DNA of 64,000 nucleotides from Armigeres subalbatus (taxonomy: Eukaryota > Arthropoda > Insecta > Diptera > Culicidae). The notes beneath the pieces are model-generated. The model was not told the DNA's origin, made no database searches, and worked only from the letters and a program-made list of their open reading frames with translations. The first letter of the stretch is position 1. Every line of letters begins with the position of its first letter. The stretch lies in assembly GCF_024139115.2 (NCBI RefSeq), contig NC_085140.1:161164452-161228451 (forward strand), written 5' to 3'. A program made the position numbers and the translations under genes. Below, piece by piece: positions 32,965 through 42,699 of this stretch.

Positions 32965-33475
32965 TTAATACAAACCCGAACCCGACCCGTTCCCGGGAAT
33001 TTTTGCATTCGTAAACCCGTACTCGACCCGAACCCGACATAATTTAATTATTTACACCTGCACAAAAGTTTTCATACTAGGGGGAAAGACGGCTTTGGCA
33101 GGTTTTGTTCTGTTATTCTCAGGGGGGTTTTTGTCGACCAAATTTTATGAAATTTGGCCGCAATATTCTTTGATATGCAAAAAATGCTTAGGACAAATTT
33201 GAGCCTAGTCAGTCATAAAAAAACCCCTGCCAATAATAGAACAAAACCTGCCAAAGCCGTCTTTCCCCCTACATATTTCCTGGTTCTCTTCAAATTGAAA
33301 AAAATGTTAAGTTCAAACAACGAACTAGCCCCACAATCAACAAAACTGAATAAAATAATTTTCTGTATTTTATTTCTTAATCCCGTACCTGACGCGGACC
33401 CGATTTTTTGTCTCACAAACCCGTACCCGATCTGAACCCGATATTGTACTAATTTTTCAAACCCGAACCCATCGG
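32965..33475. repeat. Scattered AACCCGAACCCG-type repeat interrupted by a MITE
   Basis: ACCCGAACCCGACCCG and CCCGTACTCGACCCGAACCC occur before 33060. CCCGTACCTGACGCGGACCC, CCCGTACCCGATCTGAACCC and TTTTTCAAACCCGAACCC occur after 33380. The copies on either side probably formed one array that received the MITE at 33078-33271. Confidence 0.5.
33078..33271. repeat. MITE with about 40-bp TIRs and TA flanks
   Basis: TAGGGGGAAAGACGGCTTTG, GCAGGTTTTGTTCTGTTATT at the left pairs with AATAATAGAACAAAACCTGC and CAAAGCCGTCTTTCCCCCTA at the right. TA at both ends fits a TA target duplication. A diverged pair of the same ends (AGACGGCTTTGACAGGATTT near 7980; CCTTCCAAAGCCGTCACTGC near 8556) sits inside the hAT-type element. 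Confidence 0.85.
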
Positions 33476-33477
33476 GA

Positions 33478-34130
33478 GTTCTTTAAATGGATGCATCTGC
33501 CCGGTATAAAACGAATGCAGGGGTAACGCCTTCTTGGAATGGATGCATCTCCCTGGTATAAGGCGAAAGGAGTTGATAATACCTTCTTTAAAAGAACGCG
33601 TCTGCCCAGTATAAAGCAAAGGGAGGGGTAATGTTTTCTTTAAATGGATGCATTTGCCTGGTATAAGGCGAAAGGAGTTGATAATGCCTTCTTTAAAAGA
33701 ACGCGTCTGCCCGGTATAAAAGGGAGGGGTAACGCCTTCTTCAAATGGATGCATCTGCCCGGTATAAGGCGAAAGGAGTTAATAATGCCTTCTTTAAAAG
33801 AACGCGTATGCCCGGTATAAAGCGAAGGGAGAGGCAATGCTTTCTTTAAATGGATGCATCTGCCCGGTATAAAGCGAAAGGAGTTGATAATGCCTTCTTT
33901 AAAAGAACGCGTCTGCCCGGTATAAGGCGAAGACAGGGGTAACGACCAATGGATGCATCTGCTCGGTATAAGGCGAAAGGAGTTGATAATGCCTTCTTTA
34001 AAAGAACGCGTCTGTCTTGTATAAGGCTCAAGGAGGGGTAACTCCTTCTTTAAATGGATGCATCTGTCCGGTATAAGGCGAAACGAGGGGTAACGTTTTT
34101 TAAATGGATGTATCTGCACGGTTTAAGGGG
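33478..34130. repeat. 105-bp tandem repeat made of two about 52-bp halves
   Basis: One half reads GGATGCATCTGCCCGGTATA, AGGCGAAAGGAGTTGATAAT, GCCTTCTTTAAA; the other AGAACGCGTCTGCCCGGTAT, AAAGCGAAGGGAGGGGTAAC, GCCTTCTTTAAA. They alternate for about six copies. Since 105 is a multiple of 3, the minus strand stays open (33449-34119) with a 35-residue repeat containing GRCIHLKKALPLP and TRSFKEGIINSF. No gene signals surround it. Confidence 0.85.
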
Positions 34131-34157
34131 CAATTTAAACTACTTCTAAATATTCTG

Positions 34158-34385
34158 GGTGGCGTTCCTTAGCCGTGCGGGAAGATGCATGACTGCCAAG
34201 CAAGACTATGCTGAAGGAGGCTGAGTTCAACTTCTGGCCCGGTCTAGGAAATTTATCGAAATTTGTTTTTGGCTTTTATAAAAGTTTTAACGTGTTAATC
34301 TCGTGTTAAACGAATGCAAAAAAAAAATGGTAACTTGGGTTTGAAACCTCGCAGGTAATAATTGTGGGAATGCTGAATGAACAAA
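34158..34385 (+). mobile_element. Diverged Feilai-type SINE
   Basis: TTAGCCGTGCGGGAAGATGC (A-box side), AAGACTATGCTGAAGGAGGC, a damaged B-box (GAGTTCAACTTCTGGCCCGG), GGTCTAGGAAATTT, then AATGGTAACTTGGGTTTGAA, ACCTCGCAGGTAATAATTG and GAATGCTGAATGAAC. Order as in 6625-6899. The 3' end is truncated. Confidence 0.75.
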
Positions 34386-34389
34386 GGCT

Positions 34390-34575
34390 AATATTATTAA
34401 TATTCCGCGAAATGGTGTATTCCGCGAAATGGTACATTCCGCCAAAAGTAATTCGGCGAAAAGGTACAAACCGCCAAATGTCGTACCGCGAAAAGTTACA
34501 AACCGCCAAATGTCATTCCGCGAAATGTTCAACCGCGAAACTGAATTCCGCGAAACAGTTTTCGGTGAAATGTTA
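34390..34575. repeat. Array of an ATTCCGCGAAATGG phrase
   Basis: ATTCCGCGAAATGGTGTATT, CCGCGAAATGGTACATTCCG, CGGCGAAAAGGTACAAACCG, CGCCAAATGTCGTACCGCG, and so on: about nine units of roughly 20 bp with drift. It continues directly from the truncated SINE end. Confidence 0.6.
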
Positions 34576-34839
34576 TACAATCACATAATCTATAATGAGC
34601 AATAAAAAGATAGGAAAATTTCCTAAAAAAATAAAAAAAGCAATAAAATTGATAAAATTTTCCATGAACTTTATACGATTTTAAAGAAGGGGTCATCTGT
34701 GAAAAAGTTCTCAGTTTAATTGATTTTTTATATTCCTTTATAATTTTCATATTTTTGTTATTCCTTTTCATTGATTTTTTCGTGGAAAGTTTGTAATTTT
34801 TTTAGGTGATTTATTTAATTTCCGCATTTTAACTCCTTC

Positions 34840-35010
34840 CTCGTCACTGTGGAAAATGAGAAATGAGGTGTGAAAAGTAAAAAGCAAAACATATCTCTTC
34901 TCACTTTTCACCCATCATTTTTGCACTTCTCATTTCACACTTTTCTCTTCGCACTGTTCACTTTTCTCAGTGCAATACGAAAAATTACTAGTGAAAAGTG
35001 AATCGTCAAC
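34840..35010. repeat. Loose array of TCACTTTTC / GTGAAAAGT phrases
   Basis: GTGAAAAGTAAAAAGC, TCTCACTTTTCACCCATC, GCACTTCTCATTTCACACTT, GTTCACTTTTCTCAG and CTAGTGAAAAGTGAATCG give both orientations of one short word within 150 bp. Potential hairpins only. Confidence 0.4.
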
Positions 35011-35159
35011 TTTGAATTTCTCCTTACGTATTTCTCATTTCTATTTTTTTTTCTTTATTGGAGTGATTTTTCTTATTTGCTAGAATTCATCACTAAGACT
35101 TCTCAATAACCATTAATCATTTCACACTTTTACAGTCACTTTTTCTAGGCTAAATAAGA

Positions 35160-35410
35160 TTTTCAGCTATATGAACCATCGACAAATGGCATTTACGGTC
35201 GGATGATCCGTTCGGCCAAACGACATTTTCGGCCATATAAATGGTATTCATCCCATCAACTAGATGTTCATATGACCCGTTCGATCAAATATCATTTTCG
35301 GCAAAATGGCCTATTCTGCCAAACGACGATATTTTCGGCTCTATGACTTGTTCCGCTAAATGATTTATTCGACTTATACTTATATTTGCGTATGGCTTCC
35401 TCGGCCAATG
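35160..35410. repeat. GGCCAAACGACATTTTCGGC motif array
   Basis: CGTTCGGCCAAACGACATTT, CGGCCATATAAATGG, GATCAAATATCATTTTCGGC, AAAATGGCCTATTCTGCC, AAACGACGATATTTTCGGCT, TTGTTCCGCTAAATGATTTA: about eight drifted units of 20-25 bp. Confidence 0.5.
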
Positions 35411-35662
35411 GAACTCGACTAGTTGAACTACGGCTTAGTGGCCTAACGAGCTTTAAAGTGGAACGACGTGTTTCTTGAACGCAATAAATTAATTGTCGTA
35501 TTTCTCTAAATTGACACTGCTAAAAATACATTGGATGAATTGTGAATTTTGACACGCGACACGTTTGAAAATAACTTGAACGAAACGAAAATACCCGCAA
35601 TATAACCGAAAATCTAGTGCTTCAATTTCTTAGACGGACATCAGCAGATATTAGTGAGCAAA

Positions 35663-36318
35663 ATGGTGTGCAATAAATGTCTAACATGCATCTATCGCAA
35701 AAGTGAGTGTTATACAATTTGTGAGAGGAGGTGCTTCATGCTTCATTTGTGAAGGTGTTGGGTTGTCTGAAAAAGACAAAAACATGCTGTGGATGAGTGA
35801 GGCCCGCTTAGCTGATTATTGTTTGATTGGTGATGCCGAAGTCGAAGCAACAACCGGTGCCGATGAAGATAAGGCTACTGCAATGAATACAGTCGAATCG
35901 GATATTGTCGACTTGAAATTGAAAATTGAAGTGATCGTCGATGTACTTGCTACTATTAGTCAACCTCAAATTGATTCAAGCGAAAACCTGCACTCAACCT
36001 CTATTTAAATCCACTCAAGTACGGATTTGTTGAATGGTACGAAAATCAAGAGTAACGACGGTACGAATGCCAACGCGAATAGTGAATAGACGCTACGCTT
36101 ACTGTGAAGATACGTTTTGTCTGTTTTTTACCAACGTTGACTGTCACGCTACAGAAAGAGACGTCAATCAGCTTGTTTGTGAATGTCTTGATATTGATGA
36201 TCGAGAATCGGTTCGAATAAGAAAGCTGATACCAAAGGGTCGAAAAAGTGATGAGTTGGATTATCTTTCATTTAAATTTGTGCGGAATTCGAGACTGGGC
36301 TACGAAATGGTGAGTTGA
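35663..36318 (+). pseudogene. LINE ORF1 remnant (zinc-finger start, conserved C-terminal block)
   Basis: ATG at 35663 opens MVCNKCLTCIYRKSECY, a Cys-rich start. A frame change follows, continuing through GGASCFICEGVGLSEKD and an acidic stretch to a stop at 36008. A second block (36034-36318) holds ERDVNQLVCECLDI, ESVRIRKLIPKG and LDYLSFKF, resembling the C-terminal segment of ORF1 proteins in CR1/L2-type LINEs, which usually reads as a SFKV block. Then it stops. ORF1 binds element RNA. Frameshifts and stops show decay. No ORF2 follows; another repeat (36319 on) abuts it. Confidence 0.55.
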
Positions 36319-36568
36319 CATCCGGGAAGGAGCGCCTAACATAGCTATGGTCCTCACAAATTCCAATACTCACGCTTCCTCGGATCTTCCGGTGACAATT
36401 GACCGCCAGCTAAGGGTTGCGTATTTAGCTGGTAGTGTAGACTGCGCGCTGTTGTCCTTCTGACAACAGCTAGAGTGCGTCTTGTGGGGTCTGCCTAGGA
36501 TATGGTGGGGTTCGACAGTGGGCTCAGTTGAACTTCTAGAAAAAGCTGCATGTGTCAACAAGCAGGCC
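36319..36568 (+). repeat. Unclassified dispersed-repeat-like segment
   Basis: GC-balanced sequence including GCTATGGTCCTCACAAATTC, CCGCCAGCTAAGGGTTGCGT and AGCTGCATGTGTCAACAAGC that leads without a break into the palindrome. GTTGTCCTTCTGACAAC near 36450 is a small hairpin. It is probably part of the same element as the following arm, but only one copy of it is present. Confidence 0.35.
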
Positions 36569-37331
36569 CTATCAATGCGACCGTGTGCCGTTAAAAGCTC
36601 ACTAACCTAGTCCTGGTGGTGGGACTTCAAACAAATTTGACCCGACTGATCAAGCGTCTGTTCACCAATTAGGTGCGGCCCCATCAGCGTTTGTTCTGAC
36701 ATCCAGCGGCTGAGTATGAAATTCTATTCCCCGGAAGCTATACCTAAGAAGACAGCCCCACCCCCGGTGGATAGGGTACCTTGGGCCAACAACCTACTGT
36801 TCCCGAATCATCAGTTTGTTGGAGAATCCGATAATGAAAGACAGGAGTTCCACCAGAAGTTCCTCCGGAAGTTTCTCTACGATTTCCATCAGGACTTCTT
36901 CCGAAAAAAATTCTGGTGGAACTTTCGGAGAAATTCCTGTGAGAACTTCCGGAAGAATGCCTGGAGGAACTTCCGGAGGAATCCCTGGAGGCACTTTCGG
37001 AGGAATTCCTGGAGGAACTTCCGGAGGAATTCCTGGAGGATCTTCTGGAGGAACTCCTGTCTTTCATTATCGGATTCTCCAACAAACTGATGTTCGGGAA
37101 CAGTAGGTTGTTGGCCCAAGGTACCCTATCCACCGGGGGTGGGGCTGTCATCTTAGGTATAGCTTCCGGGGAATAGAATTTCATACTCAGCCGCTGGATG
37201 TCAGAACAAACGCTGATGGGGCCGCACTTAATTGGTGAACAGACGCTTGATCAGTCGGGTCAAATTTGTTTGAAGTCCCACCACCAGGACTAGGTTAGTG
37301 CGCTTTTAACGGCACACGGTCGCATTGATAG
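36569..37331. repeat. Large near-perfect palindrome with a minisatellite core
   Basis: The left arm 36569-36845 (from TATCAATGCGACCGTGTGCC) and the right arm 37055-37331 (ending GGCACACGGTCGCATTGATA) are complementary with very few differences, for example AAGAAGACAGCCCC against GGGGCTGTCATCTTAGG. The core (about 36846-37054) is the 24-bp minisatellite in drifted form. High arm identity suggests a recent inverted duplication. ORFs on both strands mirror each other for this reason. Confidence 0.85.
36846..37054 (+). repeat. 24-bp minisatellite in the palindrome centre
   Basis: Units of CCTGGAGGAACTTCCGGAGG plus AATT are clean from about 36960 to 37045 and drifted upstream (ACCAGAAGTTCCTCCGGAAG). 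The right flank continues after the palindrome at 37326-37400 with further units. Confidence 0.8.
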
Positions 37332-37405
37332 AGGAACCTGGAGGAACTTCCGGAGGAATTCCTGGAGGAACTTCCGGTAGAATTTCTGGAGGAACTATCG
37401 AAAGA
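37326..37405 (+). repeat. 24-bp minisatellite, third block
   Basis: ACCTGGAGGAACTTCCGGAG, GAATTCCTGGAGGAACTTCC and drifted GTAGAATTTCTGGAGGAACT. It lies immediately outside the palindrome, which suggests the array existed before or grew across the palindrome boundary. Confidence 0.75.
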
Positions 37406-37427
37406 AATTCTGAAGGACTTGGGTGCA

Positions 37428-38876
37428 CCTGGGCGTAATCAGACTAATAATATTAGCTACAAGTTACAAGTTATAAGTCAACAAATTACAAGTACTTGTA
37501 ATTTGCGTCGCATAATAATGTTTTGCCAACTAATAATATTAGTACTTGTATTATTAGAAAGGTTAAATTACAAGTCCGTCAGGTTCATTTACCTGTCAAA
37601 ATTCATCCGACAGTTCACTGTCAATACGGAGGTAAACGATTTGTTTACGTTTGTTTGCAAATTTGTGGATAGAATATATATTTTGACTGCGATAGGTATG
37701 CACGGAACACTCTATGTAAATTTATTGATTCCGCGGTTTAAGCCGGCTTCGTGGTATTGGCATTTTTAACCAAGCCAATGTAATGCACACTGGAGTCCTA
37801 AGTTTTAATTAAGGCGATTTGTAAGTTACGCGAACGTATCCTCCATGATAAATCGAATCCCGCTAGACTTGTTTGTTGTGGGTTTTTGAAGAGGTTTTAA
37901 TTTACGTGTATTGTAAGACTTATGCGGGTTTAGATTTTGCTTCTAATTCGATTATGATATTTGGACGATTTCTTTTTTAGTTCTTCATACTAACTGATGA
38001 AAATATCGTAATAAATTCTACTCAGAATTTAGGTAGTTTTTCCGTTTTTCCTTTCTTTCCCATGATTGTTGTCAAACATAAAGCAATATGCATGGTCTTA
38101 CACGATATTGTTTAGTATAATAATACAATAGTACCAAAATAATACAAATTTAAGTAAATTAATATATTCTCAATTTTGAGATGAATAAAACCAACTTTGG
38201 GTAAACTAAACTCAGCTTTGGTTGATATGTTTTAAGTGGATTAAGTTAAACTACTAAGTGTTAGGAAACTCATTTTACTCAAAATTGGATTATTGGTCCA
38301 AAGTACGGATTTTAGCTAAAACAACCCACTTTTGAGTAGTTTTGGGTGTCTGTGTAGTGCATAATTGCTAATGATCTTTAGCGCTCCACCATTTGAATAC
38401 TTGATGTCAGCACTTAAATTACTTCTACTATATCCAAAGTCATTTGACAATTTTCATAATTCTCAGTGTTATATGGGAACGAGAAATTTATTTTTAGTGC
38501 ACAGTATTTCATTATATGGTAATTTGAAGCAACTAGAATAATAGTTTCTTTCTTTGTTAAGTCGTTGAAAACAATTAAACTATGCATAATTACTTTGCAC
38601 AGCTAAAATAATAAAATAAAAGCTACTTGTAAATTAAATTACAGCACCATTCATACTTGTAAAAGAAACTACAAGCCAACGCTAAAAATTTCTACTTGTA
38701 TTTTCTTTATGCAACAGTTACTTGTAAATTCCACTAATATTATTAGTGCGGTTTACTTGTAATATTAGTCTTGTAAATTCATACTTGTAGATTCATTATG
38801 CAACAGAAAAATACAAATTACAAGCGACTCTACTAATATTATTAGTAAAATTTTGATTATGCTACAGGCCCCTGGT
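37428..38876. mobile_element. Non-autonomous element with subterminal CTAATAATATTAG and ACTTGTAA motifs
   Basis: The left end GGGCGTAATCAGACTAATAA and the right end (complement GGGGCCTGTAGCATAATCAA) are imperfect inverted repeats. Both subterminal zones carry the palindromic CTAATAATATTAG (about 37444, 37529, 38742, 38831) and many ACTTGTAA/TTACAAGT words plus TTATGCAACAG/GCATAAT. Such mirrored subterminal words suggest transposase binding sites. The interior has a possible nested foldback (about 38185-38345, TTTGGGTAAACTAAACTCAG) and a 116-codon unrecognised frame. Confidence 0.6.
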
Positions 38877-38958
38877 GGCTACAATACTCCTCTACTTCCT
38901 GGCCTATACCATAATCAGGGTTCGACAACAAATTGTTCTTAAAAAATCTCGGCGCTCC

Positions 38959-40892
38959 ACAATGGTCGGATTCGTCAAATTTTACGACATAAATCAATAA
39001 CTCGAAAACCATCAGTGTTAGAGTTTTGACGTCTTCAGAAGAAATAATCTACAAGAAGAGATCATTTTTGGTGTAAGTTGTCATTAGGGTGGCCCTTCGG
39101 TAATTTTTTTTTGAAATGTATCTTTTTACCCTTTTGAGTTAGGAGTTCATATAATTCTACAAAGTTGTAGAGAATTTAATTCTAAGCATTTTTGATTAAT
39201 AAACATTCATTTTATCTCATATAGGTGATGTTTTATGACATAATTGCTAAATTTAGATAGGGTGGTCCCGAAAAAACAGTTTTCAGCTTCCACTTTCATC
39301 AATTCAAAATATTTTCAAAAACTGTCTTGGCATCGCTTCACGGTCTTTTGATGGCGCATCTTTTGGTTACATAAGATGGTTGATAGCTTCATTTTCAAGC
39401 ATATTATAAGCGTTTTTTCATGAAAAAGTGATATTTTTCTGAGCATTCTACTGCAGCTAGTAGCAAATATTAGCAAAAATTTCAATCGTAATCTGAAAGT
39501 ATACATGCAGGCCCATCAAATCCATGGTATTTTAATTGTCCATCTTTGTCCACTTTTGTTTGACGATAGTATTGTTTTTGTACGAAAAATTAGGCTGAAA
39601 CACATATACCATCTTTTGGGTTTTCACAATATTTGGTAGAATAAAAGACAAGAATACCGTCTTCGACCAGAGGTCATACAGACTGAACACTTAGCACCTA
39701 GACAACTGACAGGACACATAATACCCAGTGGACCGGTGGAGAATTTTTCGATCACGAAAAGTTTCCTTCTTACCGAGGCGGGAATCGAGCCCACGCTCCA
39801 TAGTCCATGCCTCTAGACGATTGATGGCGCTAACCGCACGGCCACAAAGCCCACAAAAAATCGTTCTTTATCTAAAATATTTAAATCAACTCGTGTAAAA
39901 AAGAAGTCGAAAAAATCATTTAAATTCTTAAGAGCGCTACTTTTGTGGCGAAATACAAAATCATAAAATTCAAGTTGGTTTTTCATGGCTAATTCGCTGA
40001 ATAATTTCATTTTCACAGTTTCTAAGTGACGGTCGCCAATGACTACATGTGATTCCATGAACATTGATAATTGGTCCAGTAGTTCGAAAATTATGTTTTG
40101 AAAAAATATTTTTTCAAAAATGTAGATTTTTTCGACCACCCTGGATCGAATTCGGACAAAATTAAAAAGTGAGTTTATCTATTTTCGAAAAAGAATGATT
40201 CTACCCAAAAATGGAGAAAATCAGAGATAAGGTATATGCGTTTCTAATGGAATAGCTGATTTTTCATACAAAAACTAATATGATTATCAAATAAAAGTGG
40301 ACGAAGATGGACAAATGAAATACCATGGATTTGATTGGCCAGCATGTATACTTTCAGATTACGATTGAAATTTTTGCTAATATTTGCTACTAGCTGCAGT
40401 AGAATGCTCAGAAAAATATCACTTTTTCATGAAAAACGCTTATAATATGCTTGAAAATGAAGCTATCAACCATCTTATGTAACCAAAAGATGCGCCATCC
40501 AAATACCGTGAAGCGATGCAAAGACAGTTTTTGAAAATATTCTGTATTGATGAAAGTGGTAGCTAAAACTATTTTTTTCGGGACAACCCTATCCAAATTT
40601 AGCAATTTTGTCATAAAACATCACCTTTATGAGAAAATATAAATGTTTATTAAGCAAAAATGCTTAGAATTAAATTCTCTACAACTTTGTAGAATTATAT
40701 GAACTCCTAACTCAGAAGGGTAAAAAAATACATTTTCAAAAAAAATTCACCGAAGGGCCACCCTAATGACAACTTACACCAAAAATAGATCTCTTCTTAT
40801 AGATCATTTCTTCTGAAGATGTCAAAACTCTAGCACTGATGGTTTTCGAGTTATCGATTTATGTCGTAAAATTTGACAAATCCGACCATTGT
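38959..40892. mobile_element. Long-TIR (about 650 bp) foldback transposon with 7-bp duplication
   Basis: The ends are ACAATGGTCGGATT(C/T)GTC in inverted orientation, flanked by GCGCTCC on both sides (38952-38958, 40893-40899). The arms pair along about 650 bp, e.g. GTAAGTTGTCATTAGGGTGG (39074) with CCACCCTAATGACAACTTAC (right arm) and TACCATGGATTT / AAATCCATGGTA near the inner ends. Joining the flanks gives CGGCGCTCCACGATGAAATT, matching the neighbouring tandem unit CGGCGCTCTACGGTGAAATC. No transposase is present. Confidence 0.85.
39640..39858 (-). mobile_element. tRNA-derived SINE, minus strand, nested in the long-TIR element
   Basis: On the minus strand it begins TGTGGCCGTGCGGTTAGCGC (A-box arm) and has B-box GGCTCGATTCCC (complement at about 39780-39791). 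The extra arm between them suggests a class II (Ser-like) tRNA ancestor. The body then reads AAACTTTTCGTGATCGAAAA, TGTCTAGGTGCTAAGTGTTC. It lies in the loop side of the foldback element and does not disturb the TIRs. Confidence 0.65.
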
Positions 40893-41500
40893 GCGCTCCA
40901 CGATGAAATTAAAGAATAACCCATTTTTATGCATGTTCCGGATCTTCCTGCAGCCCACTTGGTGACCACAATGGTCCGTGTATGGATCACAACATCAATT
41001 CCACACTCAGGGTCCGACAAGATAGATTCTAAAAAATCCTTGCGTTCCCCGATAAAATTTACGAATTGTTCATCTTTACATTCATAAAGATTATTTTTAC
41101 AGATATTCCGGATCTTCCAGGGAACCACCCGGTGGCCAAAATGATCCGTATGTAGTCACAACATCAATTCCGTACTTAAGGTTCGCTAATAAATGATTCT
41201 AAAAACCACCCGATGATCACAATGGTCAGTGTGTGGTCAATCATCAATTCCATACTCAGGGTTCGACAACAATAGGATTTGAAAAAAAAACCCGGCGCTC
41301 TACGGTGAAATCTACCAATTGACCATTTTATGGATATTCCGGATCATTCAGGGGACCACCCGGTGGCCACAATGGTCCGTGTATGTCACAACATCAATTC
41401 CGTACTCAAGGTTCGACAACAAATAATTCTGACCAAAATCAAACGGTTTTGATTTTATCCGACGAACTTTACAATTTTGAAACCGTCTGTCCAGCAGTCA

Positions 41501-42243
41501 TAGGGTAAGACGGTATAATGCGCCCCACCTGGCCAAAACGCCCCCTTTGATTTCTAGCAAACATTAACTAACCAAAGGGTAAAAATCACTTGATACCTTT
41601 AAATATTTGTAAACCCATCATACTATGTGAATGTGGAAGTATTTTTGTATTACAAAATGAAAATAATAGTAAAATACAAAAAGTTACAGTTTTGATGTAA
41701 CTTTTAATGTTTGTTGGCTCAACATTCTGGAGCGACTCCAGCATACTGACCGCAAAACTTGCACTGGAACACTCAGTCAGGCAACAAAATAACTTTCCTT
41801 AGTGGTTAATATGATATAAAATTGCTTCCGTCTTCGAAAATGTAACGATTTTCGAAAATATGTTTCACTGGTCAAAACGCCCCAGTAGTGTAGGCAGGAC
41901 AATATGCCCTTACCAACTGGACACAAGCGCAGCGAGCCTGCAGCAGTTGCTTCCAAATGATATGAAGAATATTGCAATGTAATTTACACCTGTTTAAATG
42001 GAATTATGTTGGATTTTGAATGGGGCGTATTGCCCAGGCACTTTTTGAAATCCATTTTTTCCGACTTTTCAAGAATGGTTTATTACGTGTTCTCCGTAAT
42101 ATTTTTATTTGGCTTCTCACAGGCAATGCATTTGCGATTTATTGGACAACCAAATAACACAAAGTTTCCATAAATTGCGTTGAAAAGTAAAAAGTTATCA
42201 TAAGTTTGCCTTGGGGGGGGGTATATTATACCGCCTTACCCTA
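41501..42243. repeat. Foldback/MITE element, 743 bp, TAGGGTAAGACGG ends
   Basis: The left TAGGGTAAGACGGTATAATG and the right complement TAGGGTAAGGCGGTATAATA form the ends, followed inward by CGCCCC-rich words (GGCCAAAACGCCCC, GTCAAAACGCCCCAG, and inverted GGGGCGTATTGCCC). A partial relative lies at 44075-44130 (GGTGGGGCGTTTTGTCCAGG). No coding capacity. TA may be the target duplication. Confidence 0.75.
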
Positions 42244-42699
42244 CAGAGGGGGCAGAGTCAAAGTTGTACAACATGTCGGAGCGTGTGTGGGGCCCCTTAC
42301 ACGTCATCGTCGAAAGCTTCCATCTAGTCGCCTACTAATTCACAACTTCTATTTGGCCATATTTACACGGGCTGATTTAGAAACACCGATGAAGATTGGT
42401 GAATTTTACTGTTTAGACATGCATTTTATTTTCGTCAGAACCAAACATAGTTTTCTAATCTGAATTGAATAAATCGAAAACAAAACGTGAAAGAGACTTT
42501 CATCTGATGATCGAGTGGTTACGGTTTAGTTCATTCAGTTTTTAGCAATGAAGGCTTTTTTTCCTACTTACTAACATTTCGATCGATAATAAACAAACAG
42601 AAAATGACACCAATCCATTAACAGAATTCAACTTTAATGGCAAAATACATTTTACGTTACAGCTTCAACATAATTTTGCAATATAAAATATCGTTCCTT

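Larger units (their letters stand above)
38900..41430. repeat. Degenerate tandem repeat with unit near 170-230 bp, interrupted by a long-TIR element
   Basis: The phrases AGGGTTCGACAACAA, TCGGCGCTCCAC, ATTCCGGATCTTCC, CCACCCGGTGGCCACAATGG, TCCGTGTATG and TCACAACATCAATTCCGTAC recur in order after 40893 (about three units) and once, partly, at 38900-38958. The element 38959-40892 sits between these parts. Confidence 0.65.

Noticed and set aside
33640..34119. A 159-codon minus-strand repeat protein
   Set aside because: It is explained by a 105-bp tandem repeat being a multiple of three; there are no start context, promoter or splice signals.
36716..37184. Gly/Pro- or Ser/Arg-rich proteins on both strands
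   Set aside because: The same peptide starts on both strands because the locus is a palindrome with a minisatellite core.
39766..39850. A functional tRNA gene on the minus strand
   Set aside because: A- and B-box-like words are present but the arms do not close well and a SINE body follows.
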